Shown here: positions 42,119 to 50,708 of the stretch, one piece after another
Layout: every line of letters starts with the position of its first letter
Position numbering within the stretch: position 1 is the first letter of the stretch
Assembly: GCA_964350245.1 (NCBI GenBank)
Contig: CAYGJC010000004.1
Span: forward strand, 1-64,000
Reading direction: 5' to 3'
Source: JAJACP01 sp964350245
GTDB taxonomy: Bacteria > Chlamydiota > Chlamydiia > Chlamydiales > JAAKFR01
DNA: 64,000 nt
Program-made: the position numbers and the translations under genes
Notes under the pieces: model-generated
Told to the model about the DNA's origin: nothing
The model's database searches: none
What the model saw: the letters and a program-made list of their open reading frames with translations, nothing else

Positions 42119-42388
42119 TCAGTTTATGATCTTAAAGCAATCCGACGAGGCATCCACATGTCGATAGGTTGTAGCAACAGAATCAATGCATGCGGAGCCC
42201 GGGTCTATTTGAAGCGCTTCTAAAAAGGACTCCAATCTCCTCTTATCCCCGTAAGCATACACCTCAACACTGCCATTTGAAAGGTTTTTTACTGTTCCCG
42301 TTAGTCGAAATTTCTCTGCATGGTCTACAACAGTCCACCGAAACCCAACCCCTTGCACGCGTCCTCTAAAAAGAGCATGTAATTCCAT
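42119..42388 (-). CDS. acyP: Acylphosphatase
   Basis: 89 residues, the normal length. The signature GRVQGVGFRW holds the phosphate-binding loop and the catalytic Arg, and GTVKNLSNGSVEV contains the catalytic Asn. It hydrolyses the carboxyl-phosphate bond of acyl phosphates such as acetyl phosphate or 1,3-bisphosphoglycerate. It shares one base with the end of the Dus gene and is followed within 8 bases by the permeases. The biological substrate in chlamydiae is not known. Confidence 0.93.
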   Translation of the reverse strand: MELHALFRGRVQGVGFRWTVVDHAEKFRLTGTVKNLSNGSVEVYAYGDKRRLESFLEALQIDPGSACIDSVATTYRHVDASSDCFKIIN

Positions 42389-43323
42389 TAAAATGTCCGA
42401 ATCAATTGATACACCTCGTCTAAAGTGGTTGCGTGACTCGCTTTTTTACGTAAATCACGTACACCCGGGGCATCTTTTAAGTACCAACAGCACACTTTAC
42501 GCATATCAATCAACGCACCACGCTCCGACTTAAATTGAGTTGAGAGGGTGAAGTGGTCGAGAAGGGCTTTTCGGCACTCTTCAAAACCACGTTCTAAAGG
42601 AGGCTCTCCATTTAGCGCCCGTCGAATATCTTCAGCAATCCAGGGCTGCCCCATCGTGCCTCTTGAGACGAGTACGGCATCACAACCGGTCTCTTCAAAC
42701 ATGCGCAGAGCTGCCTCAGCACTAAATACATCCCCATTGCCCACAACTTTGATCGTATCGGCAGCTTCCACGCACGCCTTAATGTGGGCCCAGTTCGCAG
42801 GCCCCTTATAAGCTTGTTGCCGCGTGCGGCCGTGCACAAAAATGGCCTTTGCACCTGCCTTTTCGGCAATTTTAGTAATGGTAGCCGCGTTAATATTCTG
42901 CTCATCCCAACCGGCGCGCACTTTCACGGTGACCGGAATCTTGACGGCGGCAACCATATTGGCAATCATCTCGCCTACTTTATCGGGATCTTTCAGCATC
43001 CCCGAGCCGCTTCCATCTTTGGTGATTTTATCTACCGGACAGCCACAGTTGAGGTCGACAACATCAAATCCTAAATCCTCAATGATTTTAGCCGATGGAG
43101 CGGCCAGCTTCGGGTCACTCCCACAAATCTGCCCCCCAATGGGACGCATCTCCTCCGCATATTCGAGCATCGTATAGGTGCCCGGAATTTTACGTAAAAG
43201 GGCCTCCATTTTCACCATCTCACAATACATCAGACCGGGATGGTAGCGCGCCGACATTTTGCGGAAAGGGTAGTCAGAACAACCGGCTAGTGGGGCATAA
43301 ATAATATTTGGAAATTTTTTCAT
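42388..43323 (-). CDS. dusB: tRNA-dihydrouridine synthase (DusB-like)
   Basis: About 311 residues from the ATG at 43323, which overlaps the yggT stop (ATGA). FMN-barrel motifs are APLAGCSDYPFRK, DLNCGCPVDKITK with the catalytic Cys, VHGRTRQQAYKG and VVGNGDVFS. It reduces uridine to dihydrouridine in the D-loop of tRNAs. The order yggT-dus matches my memory of CT645-644. A longer frame to 43347 lies inside yggT. The DusB rather than DusA or DusC subtype is a best guess. Confidence 0.92.
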   Translation of the reverse strand: MKKFPNIIYAPLAGCSDYPFRKMSARYHPGLMYCEMVKMEALLRKIPGTYTMLEYAEEMRPIGGQICGSDPKLAAPSAKIIEDLGFDVVDLNCGCPVDKITKDGSGSGMLKDPDKVGEMIANMVAAVKIPVTVKVRAGWDEQNINAATITKIAEKAGAKAIFVHGRTRQQAYKGPANWAHIKACVEAADTIKVVGNGDVFSAEAALRMFEETGCDAVLVSRGTMGQPWIAEDIRRALNGEPPLERGFEECRKALLDHFTLSTQFKSERGALIDMRKVCCWYLKDAPGVRDLRKKASHATTLDEVYQLIRTF

Positions 43324-43568
43324 CGAATAATGGAGAAAAGGATCCACTGTATCATTTGCAAAGAGAAAAAGGCCACCATAGGACTGATATCCATCATACC
43401 AAGGGGAGGAATCACTTTTCGAAAAATGTTTAAGTAGGGATCAGTGTAAAAAGCGATAAAACGCATTAAATGGCTCTGAGCAAACTTGGGAAACCACGAT
43501 CCTAGCACTCTCGCCAGAAGCATAAAGGTGTAAACTGTGAACAAAATATTTAAGATATAGAGGATCAT
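43320..43568 (-). CDS. YggT family membrane protein
   Basis: 82 residues with two membrane helices (start LYILNILFTVYTFMLLARVL; end MVAFFSLQMIQWIL) and the family core SWFPKF, FYTDPYLNIFRKVIPPLG, DISPM. YggT proteins are widespread small membrane proteins linked to osmotic or division functions, with no firm role. The gene is first of a run to the left and is divergent from the CT646-like gene across 122 bases, which should contain promoters for both directions. Confidence 0.85.
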   Translation of the reverse strand: MILYILNILFTVYTFMLLARVLGSWFPKFAQSHLMRFIAFYTDPYLNIFRKVIPPLGMMDISPMVAFFSLQMIQWILFSIIR

Positions 43569-43690
43569 GGCTCACCTAAAAGAATTTCTCAACTATTATA
43601 CAGCCCCCCTCATTGATTTCCAGTTGAAAAAACATGTTTGTTAGTTTATAATCCTCTCTCTAACAGCAGATTTTATTTAGTTTATAGTTT

Positions 43691-45070
43691 ATGTCCTTTT
43701 TTCCCACACCTCCTATCTATGCCGGCATTGATGCCTGTGAAAGCGTCACACATATCGCTAGTTTGCGTAAATCGCGTAAAGGGTGGGAAGTGGTGCATCT
43801 CAAAACCTTTTCCTCAACTGAACCTGTCAAACCGCTTGACACAAGTATCACGATATCGGCTTTTCCCTCCAGAGAGACGCTTGTTCGGAGCCTCGAGCTA
43901 AAGGTAAAAAAAGAAAAAGATTTGCACGCCGCTCTCGATTTTCAGATGGAGCCGCTTCTTCCCTACGCCGCTGATAAGGCCATTATACAAGCGCAGACGA
44001 TTGAGAAAAAAGGAAGCAACACGCTTCTCACAGCTTTTGCGATTCGCATCGACCACATTCAGGCCTTTATCGACCAGCTGAGCAAACGGGGAATGGAACC
44101 CGAAAAAATCACCTCGGTGCCCTACGCCCTGGCTGCTCTTACGACACTTTTTCCTAAAACGACATCTCCACAATTTCTCGTCCATGAGGGGGAGAAGGAG
44201 GTCACCTGTATTTTAGTAGAAAAAGGCAAACTGCTTGCAGCGCGCGCTTTTGACAGCAGTCGCGAGATAGGAAAAGAGGTCCAAAAAACAGTTCTCAGCT
44301 TCGCTTCCAGCCATAAAATGAAGACTTTTGAGACCATTCTGCTTCTCGGCAGAAATAATGAGGCGATTCAAACGGCGACAGGAAAGACAGTTTTACTTCC
44401 CTCCACCGCAATACTTCCCCTCTCACAAGAAGAGTTGATACGCTACGGGCTTGCAATGGGTGCAGCTTTAGCTGCTGAGGGAGTCGATTTTCGTCAAAAA
44501 ACGTTGACCTATCCGCACAGATGGCGCCGTGTGAAAAAACCTCTGATCGGCTGCGTGGCCCTTTTTACCCTATTGATAGGCTCTCTGGCCACTTTTGGAC
44601 ACGTTGCGCTCAAACACCAAAAACAAGATGTTGAAAACGCCTACCTATCCCTAGTTAAAGCAGAAGGAAAATCCGCTTCAAAACTTCCTTTCCTACCCGA
44701 GGCCTACCTATCCTCTCTTGCCCAAATTGAAAAAGAGGTGCGCGCCCGCCCTGATACGCATCCTCTCCATCCAGATGTGCCCAAAGTGCGTGAGTTTTTA
44801 ACTTGGCTCTCCTCGCACAAAGGGGTCCAAATCGAAACATTAAACTATACAATGGCCTCCCGTCCTGATTTGGCGCATAAAAAAGAGCACTATAAAGTGA
44901 AAGTGGATCTCGAGTTTTCTGCCAAAGATGCCAGCTCCGCAAACGCCTTTCACGATCTACTACTTACCCCTAATGCTTTTGTCGACAGCAAACAAAGCGT
45001 GGAGTGGACAACGGGTAAAGGCAAGTATCAAACTAGTTTTTATTTAAAGGATAAAACCCGTTACCCATAA
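43691..45070 (+). CDS. CT646-like protein with PilM/GspL-type ATPase fold and membrane anchor
   Basis: 459 residues. The N-terminal 270 residues look like an actin-fold PilM/GspL cytoplasmic domain (YAGIDACESVTHIASL, ALDFQMEPLLPY, a sensor-like TILLLGRNN). A membrane helix sits at about 283-303, followed by a periplasmic part resembling PilN/GspL. It is first in an operon with two more envelope proteins, ygfA and probably recA beyond. Order CT646-CT650 is chlamydial. Such proteins form the inner-membrane platform of type II secretion or pili. The fold call is from pattern, so moderate. Confidence 0.78.
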   Translation: MSFFPTPPIYAGIDACESVTHIASLRKSRKGWEVVHLKTFSSTEPVKPLDTSITISAFPSRETLVRSLELKVKKEKDLHAALDFQMEPLLPYAADKAIIQAQTIEKKGSNTLLTAFAIRIDHIQAFIDQLSKRGMEPEKITSVPYALAALTTLFPKTTSPQFLVHEGEKEVTCILVEKGKLLAARAFDSSREIGKEVQKTVLSFASSHKMKTFETILLLGRNNEAIQTATGKTVLLPSTAILPLSQEELIRYGLAMGAALAAEGVDFRQKTLTYPHRWRRVKKPLIGCVALFTLLIGSLATFGHVALKHQKQDVENAYLSLVKAEGKSASKLPFLPEAYLSSLAQIEKEVRARPDTHPLHPDVPKVREFLTWLSSHKGVQIETLNYTMASRPDLAHKKEHYKVKVDLEFSAKDASSANAFHDLLLTPNAFVDSKQSVEWTTGKGKYQTSFYLKDKTRYP

Positions 45071-45684
45071 TGAAAAAATTGATTTCTTCTATTCCTTTTT
45101 CTCGCCTCGTTGCTTATTTAGTTGTCCTCGGACTTCTTCCGCTTTTTTTTGTGGGCTATACCTACATAAAAAAGAAAAACGAGTGGGATTATGTGGCAAG
45201 GCGGATCATGAGCGTGCACTCCTTATCGGTTCAAAAAGCACGAAAACAGTCCCTTAATACCGCTGTCCGCAACAAATTTAGTCAAACGGATCCTTTTTAC
45301 TTGGATCACCAAGTCGCCTCGCTCACTTTTTTAAAAAAAGAGCGGGAAGCGCTCGACAACTTAATTCAAAACCCCTCCTTTACAGGCAATGAAGCCGCGG
45401 AGAAAAGGCACGCTTTTCTATCAGGAGCCGCTAACCAGATTCAGTTTGCAGAAGGATCTGTCCAATCGGGAGAAGGCGTGCAAGAGAGGATTGTTTCCCT
45501 GAAGCACTCCGTGGAGGTAGACACGCACGATCTCAAAGAGATTTTAACCCGTATAGAAGGGAACCGCCCCGGTAAGCCTCAGCTTCTTGTCACTGATTTC
45601 AAGCTGAATAAAAAGGCGCACCCCAATGGAAATGAGGTCTACGAACTCAGCCTAAAACTTTTAAAACGTGAGTTTAAACAATGA
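45070..45684 (+). CDS. CT647-like bitopic inner-membrane protein
   Basis: 204 residues, with a short basic N-terminus, one membrane helix at about 14-33 and a helical periplasmic domain. The topology and position after a PilM/GspL-like protein fit PilO/GspM-like platform components, though sequence similarity is not apparent to me. It starts on the last base of the upstream gene stop and overlaps the next start by four bases, so all three are made together. I cannot name a precise function. Confidence 0.7.
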   Translation: MKKLISSIPFSRLVAYLVVLGLLPLFFVGYTYIKKKNEWDYVARRIMSVHSLSVQKARKQSLNTAVRNKFSQTDPFYLDHQVASLTFLKKEREALDNLIQNPSFTGNEAAEKRHAFLSGAANQIQFAEGSVQSGEGVQERIVSLKHSVEVDTHDLKEILTRIEGNRPGKPQLLVTDFKLNKKAHPNGNEVYELSLKLLKREFKQ

Positions 45685-46952
45685 TGAAAAAACGCTTTCC
45701 CCTTGCACTCGTTTGCTTAAGCCTTCTTGTATCAGGCTGTGGATTTTCAGCAGACCAGATTGATCCCGGGAAAATCACTAGCATCAATATCATCGATCGT
45801 AATGGGCTTTCTGAAACCATCAGCTCAAAAGAGCGCTTGACCGCTTTTGATAAGACAGATTTCTTAGCCCCTCAGCCCTACCAAAAAGTCCTGCGCGTTT
45901 ATGGCCGAGAGAAAAATGGGGATGTACACTCTTGCATTACCAGCTACCATCCCAACGGGCAGCTTAAACAGTGTCTGGAGGCAGTCAATAACCGCGCTTA
46001 TGGGTCTTATCAAGAGTGGTATCCCAACGGACAGCTCAAAATCAATGCAATGGTCATTGGGGGAAGCGCCGACCTCAACACAAGCGCCGAACAGAGCTGG
46101 CTTTTTGATGGCCTCAACCAAGCGTGGAATGAAGAGGGCTGTCTCATTGCCAAAATTCCCTATCAAAAAGGGGAGCTCCAAGGAGAAGCCACTTACTTCC
46201 ACCCTAATGGGCAGACATGGAAAACCATCCCTTACGATAAGGGAGCGATCCATGGATGTCAGAAAATCTATCTCGACGATGGCACTCTGTTTCAAACCGC
46301 CACCTACTGTGCCGGGGAGAAAGCAGGAGAGTCCACCCGTTATTGGAACGCCTCACAAATTGCCTATAAAGAAATCTACAAAGAAGGACTGCTAAAAGAA
46401 GCCACTTACTATGACAGACTGGGAAACTGTGTGGCTCGCATTGAAAAGGGAAAAGGAGAGCGCGCCATCTTTGGGAAGGCAGAGCTACAAGAACTTCAGC
46501 AGTTTAACCGAGGCATCCAAGAGGGAGAGGTACGTGTTTTTGATGAAACAGAGCGCCTTATCCGACTTTACAGCATAAAAAATGGCATGAAGCACGGTGA
46601 GGAGATCGACTATTTTCCTAATACGACACAACCTAAGTTGCTCTTAACCTGGAATGAAGGCGTTTTGCAAGGAAGCGTCAAGACCTGGTATGAGAATGGC
46701 ACCCTTGAGAGCCAGCGGGAGATGAGCGCGAACAAGAAAAACGGTCTGCTCACAGCATGGTTTCGCAACGGCTCACTCATGCTTGTGGAAGATTACGAGG
46801 GTGACAAGCTTCTTAAAGGCGAGTATTATCGTGAGGGAGAAAAGGTGGCGGTCTCTAAAATTGAAAAAGGCAAAGGAGTGGCTACTCTTTTCACACCCGA
46901 GGGAAATTTTTCAAGGAAGGTGTACTATCAAGAAGGAAAGCCTATTGAGTAA
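45681..46952 (+). CDS. CT648-like lipoprotein with MORN-2 (YwqK-type) repeats
   Basis: 423 residues. The signal peptide ends in the lipobox LLVSGC (lipid-modified Cys near residue 20), so the protein is a lipoprotein. The rest consists of repeated YHPNGQL, YPNGQLK, YFHPNGQTWK, WYENGTLE and WFRNGSLM units of about 22 residues, the MORN-2 or YwqK pattern. Such repeats form beta-sheet stacks that may bind proteins or membranes. Two adjacent ATGs (45681, 45684) are possible starts. Translationally coupled to the preceding gene. Confidence 0.85.
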   Translation: MMKKRFPLALVCLSLLVSGCGFSADQIDPGKITSINIIDRNGLSETISSKERLTAFDKTDFLAPQPYQKVLRVYGREKNGDVHSCITSYHPNGQLKQCLEAVNNRAYGSYQEWYPNGQLKINAMVIGGSADLNTSAEQSWLFDGLNQAWNEEGCLIAKIPYQKGELQGEATYFHPNGQTWKTIPYDKGAIHGCQKIYLDDGTLFQTATYCAGEKAGESTRYWNASQIAYKEIYKEGLLKEATYYDRLGNCVARIEKGKGERAIFGKAELQELQQFNRGIQEGEVRVFDETERLIRLYSIKNGMKHGEEIDYFPNTTQPKLLLTWNEGVLQGSVKTWYENGTLESQREMSANKKNGLLTAWFRNGSLMLVEDYEGDKLLKGEYYREGEKVAVSKIEKGKGVATLFTPEGNFSRKVYYQEGKPIE

Positions 46953-47478
46953 GGAGGCGGTTCGTCTCCAGCTGAAAAACAAACGCGCAGCCCTCTCTTA
47001 TGAGCGAAGAAAAGAAGCTGCAGAGACGCTTTTTAACTCTCTAATCAGCTCTTTAGCCCCTTTTGAACGTGTTGTCTCATTTATGAGCTTGCCCGATGAG
47101 ATCGACACCTCCTTACTCAATCGTTACCTGGCCACTACTCACCGCCTTTTACTCCCCAAAGTGGTAGGGAACCAAATCCAAGTATACTACGTCACAGACA
47201 TAGAAAAGGAGCTTGAAAAACAGGCTTTTGGTCTGCTTGAGCCGATTCCAGCGCTCTGCCGTGCCGCTTCTCTTGAGGAAGTTGAGGTTGTTTTGGTGCC
47301 CGCCCTAGGATTTGATCGTCACAACCATAGATTAGGCTACGGGAAGGGATATTACGACCGCTTTTTATCGACTCTTCCCACATGTCCTACCATTGGATTG
47401 GGCTTTCACGAGCAGCTTGTTGAGCAGCTTCCCCATGAGGAGACCGACCGTACTTTGACGCACCTCTCACTATTTTAA
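46945..47478 (+). CDS. ygfA: 5-formyltetrahydrofolate cyclo-ligase
   Basis: About 177 residues from a TTG at 46945 (AAGGA 7 bases upstream), overlapping the end of the CT648-like gene by 8 bases; the frame is open further upstream only inside that gene. Family motifs are LKNKRAAL near the start, MSLPDEIDTS, LVPALGFDRHNHRLGYGKGYYDRFL (ATP and folate binding) and TIGLGF. It converts 5-formyl-THF to methenyl-THF. The position before recA matches CT649-650. The TTG start is inferred from spacing. Confidence 0.92.
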   Translation: MSKEAVRLQLKNKRAALSYERRKEAAETLFNSLISSLAPFERVVSFMSLPDEIDTSLLNRYLATTHRLLLPKVVGNQIQVYYVTDIEKELEKQAFGLLEPIPALCRAASLEEVEVVLVPALGFDRHNHRLGYGKGYYDRFLSTLPTCPTIGLGFHEQLVEQLPHEETDRTLTHLSLF

Positions 47479-47577
47479 CCCGATTGGTGTACCAAATATC
47501 TTCATCTGCTATCATCGCGCACAAAACAAGATCGGGCTTCAAATCGTGCCCGACCACACTACTTATGGAGCGCACAT

Positions 47578-48663
47578 ATGGAATCCTCTGATCGTAAAAA
47601 GGCTCTCGAAGCCGCTGTCGCACACATCGAAAAACAATTCGGAGAAGGCTCGATCATGAGCCTAGGAAAACACTCCGCAACCCGCGAAATCTCTGTCATC
47701 CGAACCGGTGCTCTCACTTTGGACATTGCATTAGGAATTGGCGGAGTTCCACGTGGAAGAGTGGTTGAAATCTATGGCCCTGAGTCATCCGGTAAATCTA
47801 CCCTGGCGACCCATATCGTTGCCAATGCTCAAAAAGCGGGCGGACTCTGCGCCTATATCGATGCTGAGCACGCTCTAGACCCCGCCTATGCAGGCCGTAT
47901 CGGTGTCAACATCAACGAATTGATGATCTCTCAACCTGACTGCGGAGAAGACGCGCTGAACATTGCTGAACTACTCGCTAGATCGGGCGCTGTCGATCTA
48001 ATCGTAGTGGATTCCGTTGCGGCTTTGGTTCCGAAAAGCGAGTTAGAAGGAGAAATGGGTGACACCCACGTCGGACTTCAGGCGCGCATGATGTCCCAAG
48101 CTCTTCGCAAGCTTACAGCCACCCTCTCTAGGTCCAAAACCTGCGCCATTTTCATTAACCAGATTCGTGAAAAAATTGGCGTCATGTTTGGTAACCCAGA
48201 AACCACTACAGGGGGACGCGCCCTTAAGTTTTACTCCTCTATTCGGCTCGATATTCGCCGCATTGGCGGAATTAAAGGGGCTGACTCAAGTGACACAGGA
48301 AACCGCGTGAAGGTAAAAGTGGCTAAAAACAAACTGGCGCCCCCTTTCCGCGTTGCCGAGTTCGACATCATGTTTAACCAAGGCATTTCCTACGAAGGAA
48401 CCGTTTTGGATCTAGCAACCGAAAAAGACATCGTCGAGAAAAAGGGATCTTGGTTTAGCTACGAAGGAACCAGACTGGGCCAAGGGCGAGAAGTCGCACG
48501 TGACGAGCTCAAGAAAAACCCCAAGCTGTGCGCAGAGATTGAGAGAAAGGTGCTGGCTTGCTACGACATGCTTCCTCAACACGAGGCTGCGAAAGCAGCT
48601 GCTGCGAAAATGGCTGCTCAGCAAAAAGAACTGGTAGATAAAAAAGAGCTGGTAGGCGCCTAA
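47578..48663 (+). CDS. recA: Recombinase RecA
   Basis: 361 residues, with GGAG 7 bases before the ATG. Walker A GPESSGKST at residues 67-75, VVDSVAALVP, the L2-region FINQIREKIGVMFGNPETTTGGRALKFY and a Lys-rich C-terminal tail are standard. It pairs homologous DNA and supports repair. The 99 bases upstream contain a short inverted repeat TTGGT-GT-ACCAA (47484-47495) and a hairpin 47532-47553, but I see no convincing LexA box. It ends 4 bases into the convergent ispA, with a terminator just beyond. Confidence 0.98.
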   Translation: MESSDRKKALEAAVAHIEKQFGEGSIMSLGKHSATREISVIRTGALTLDIALGIGGVPRGRVVEIYGPESSGKSTLATHIVANAQKAGGLCAYIDAEHALDPAYAGRIGVNINELMISQPDCGEDALNIAELLARSGAVDLIVVDSVAALVPKSELEGEMGDTHVGLQARMMSQALRKLTATLSRSKTCAIFINQIREKIGVMFGNPETTTGGRALKFYSSIRLDIRRIGGIKGADSSDTGNRVKVKVAKNKLAPPFRVAEFDIMFNQGISYEGTVLDLATEKDIVEKKGSWFSYEGTRLGQGREVARDELKKNPKLCAEIERKVLACYDMLPQHEAAKAAAAKMAAQQKELVDKKELVGA

Positions 48664-49499
48664 GCCACCCTTTTTTCAATGAGAGCCACTAAAGTTAAAA
48701 GCTCCGGTGAATCAAGCCGGAGCTTTTTTAATGCCTCTTTCGTTGCTTTTAGCTGTTCAGACAAAAAACGTGCCGCTTTTTCGCAACCGACCACACCCGG
48801 AAAATTTGCTTTTCCTGCATCTTGCTCGAGATCCAGAAAGTCATCGCTGATTTGAAAAGCTCTTCCAAAGTGACCCGCCGCCTTTTTGACTAAATCTAGC
48901 AAGGAGGGGTCACCCCCACCAAAGAGCCATCCCAACACAAATGAGATTTCAAAAAGCGTCCCCGTTTTTTTATCGATCACATCTAAAACAGTGGCTTCAC
49001 TTAGCTTCCCCGGGAATAAATCAGCATACTGACCACCCGTTGCTCCCAAGATTCCTGTGTTATAGGTTGCATTTTCGATCGCAAGGGGAATTAGATGGGC
49101 GCTATTGAGCTTTTGTCCATTTAGCCTAATGCGATCGTAGCCGGCCGCGATCAGCGCGTAGGTGGCCAGAATTGCTGTTGACTCCCCATATACCTTATGG
49201 GTCGACGGATGCTCACGGCGCATGTCATCATCGTCCATACAAGGAAGATCGTCCGCAATCAGAGAGGCTGTATGAAAGAACTCGACGGCCAAAGCGGCAT
49301 CGGTCACATCCCACCCTTTTCCCTGAGCATTTGCCACCATGTAGACTATCGCCGGACGGAACCGTTTACCCCCATTTTTCAGAGAGTACTCAACTGCCTC
49401 TCTGAGGTCTGTCTTGGGACCAAAGGAAGAGAAGCTCTCAGTAATAGCCTCATTGATCGGTTTTTGGTAGCGCAAAAGAATATCTTTAAAGGAACTCAT
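48660..49499 (-). CDS. ispA: Polyprenyl (farnesyl/geranylgeranyl) diphosphate synthase
   Basis: 279 residues. First Asp-rich motif DDLPCMDDDDMRR and second DDFLD are complete, with GGKRFRP near the N-terminus and KTGTLFE in the middle. The short-chain IspA length and the insertion of two residues in DDLPCMDDD fit farnesyl diphosphate synthases. It condenses isopentenyl and dimethylallyl diphosphate. The neighbour further along is the glmU-like gene (order CT628-629), but an F-box gene separates them. The 3' end overlaps recA tail to tail. Confidence 0.94.
   Translation of the reverse strand: MSSFKDILLRYQKPINEAITESFSSFGPKTDLREAVEYSLKNGGKRFRPAIVYMVANAQGKGWDVTDAALAVEFFHTASLIADDLPCMDDDDMRREHPSTHKVYGESTAILATYALIAAGYDRIRLNGQKLNSAHLIPLAIENATYNTGILGATGGQYADLFPGKLSEATVLDVIDKKTGTLFEISFVLGWLFGGGDPSLLDLVKKAAGHFGRAFQISDDFLDLEQDAGKANFPGVVGCEKAARFLSEQLKATKEALKKLRLDSPELLTLVALIEKRVA
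48697..48729 (+). terminator. Rho-independent terminator for recA, lying within the 3' coding end of ispA
   Basis: AAAAGCTCCGG (48697-48707), a 9-base loop, then CCGGAGCTTTT (48717-48727) form an 11-bp stem followed by T residues to 48729. It lies 34 bases after the recA stop. The sequence is also codons of the convergent ispA gene, so coding and terminator functions overlap. On the other strand the T-run is shorter, so it should act mainly for recA. Confidence 0.8.
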
Positions 49500-49651
49500 T
49501 GATTTGAAACCGTTTAAAATTAGTGAGCTATCATACCATTTTCGAGCGCTTTCACAACATATTTTTTTGGAACCCTCCCCACACTAACCTCTTCTTAACT
49601 TTTTTTTGTTATTACCGTGGGGAACAAATTAAATAATAATAGAGGCCGCAA

Positions 49652-50653
49652 ATGAGCAGTACAACTAATATTACGGAAGGAAATGCTTATCAACCAGCTC
49701 CTCCAACAGACTCAACAAAAGCTCTCGATAGAGCCCTGCCTTTTGAGGCGCTTGCTTACATCTTTTCCCACTTAAGCAATAGCGGCCTCCAACAAGCCGC
49801 TTGGGTAAGTAGAAGCTGTTGTGATGCCTCACTTGTGACCGCCAGAAGGCAAGCAGCAGCCTCGGTAGAAGCCTTCACTGAGTTGGTAGCGGGTCAACTC
49901 ACAGGCGAACGCCACCTGGATAGAAGAGAAAAGCTACGCGCAATTGGACATGACAAAAGGATTTTTAGAACGACTAGTTTACTAGGAATCAAGTCTGCAC
50001 AAAGGGCAATTGGAAAAGAGATTGCTTTGACGTTAATGGGCTTAAGCACCGTAGAAGTAACGGCTTTGGAACAGGCTTGTCAGAACGCCGCTCAACCGGA
50101 GTTCGTAGAAAACTGGTTGGACCTAGCCAAAGCTTATCACGCGATCAAAGAAGGACATCCGCTCAACGACCCAAATGACGACTACGTGCGTCAAGAAGAC
50201 CTCCCTGAAACCATGCGCGCTCACAACTACAACCCAGACAAAGCAAGAGCAGAGGCCTACAAACGACTTCTGGAAGGGCAGCTACAGGCTGGAAATAGCC
50301 TCCAGGTTCTGGTTGAAATGACTGCCACTACCCAAAGGGGGGAGGACGAGCTTCTGGGGGCATTAGCTAACCTATGTATTGAAAAAGGTCTTCTCGATGA
50401 AGCCTTTAGGATTGCTAAGAGGGTCTCCAACACCGAAATAAAGGATAAGATGTTGGGGGAGGTGGCCGGAAAATTCCGTGCAAGCGAACAAATAGAGAGA
50501 GCAGTAGATGCCGCCTGCGCCATGTCAGAAGGAAGTCAGTGGAGGAGAGATATTATTGCACTCATTTCTTTCTCATTGAAAGATCAAGGCTCTTTGTGTT
50601 GTAGCATATGCATACCGCGAAGCAGGGAATCCCGATCGAGCCCAAGAAATTGA
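49652..50653 (+). CDS. F-box protein with helical repeats, C-terminus frameshifted
   Basis: 333 residues as read. Residues 28-60 match the F-box consensus (ALPFEALAYIFSHL, QQAAWVSRSC), the eukaryotic motif that binds SKP1 in SCF ubiquitin ligases. The rest is helical with TPR-like units (ANLCIEKGLLDEAFRIAKRV). After codon 312 the frame becomes Ser/Arg-rich and ends at 50653, but shifting one base at about 50588 gives 35 further codons (AYREAGNPDRAQEIEALL) up to a stop at 50696, a proper repeat. So the gene carries a +1 frameshift, by mutation, sequencing error or recoding. An effector that recruits host ubiquitin ligase is the likely role. It lies between ispA and the glmU-like gene. Confidence 0.8.
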   Translation: MSSTTNITEGNAYQPAPPTDSTKALDRALPFEALAYIFSHLSNSGLQQAAWVSRSCCDASLVTARRQAAASVEAFTELVAGQLTGERHLDRREKLRAIGHDKRIFRTTSLLGIKSAQRAIGKEIALTLMGLSTVEVTALEQACQNAAQPEFVENWLDLAKAYHAIKEGHPLNDPNDDYVRQEDLPETMRAHNYNPDKARAEAYKRLLEGQLQAGNSLQVLVEMTATTQRGEDELLGALANLCIEKGLLDEAFRIAKRVSNTEIKDKMLGEVAGKFRASEQIERAVDAACAMSEGSQWRRDIIALISFSLKDQGSLCCSICIPRSRESRSSPRN

Positions 50654-50708
50654 AGCTCTATTACCTTCCGAAGAAGAAAGTTGTCTGGTTCTATGAGTGC
50701 TCAAAATC

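Noticed and set aside
47484..47553. Inverted repeats before recA as a LexA/SOS operator
   Set aside because: TTGGT-GT-ACCAA and the TCGGGC hairpin do not fit known LexA boxes, and chlamydiae are thought to lack LexA.
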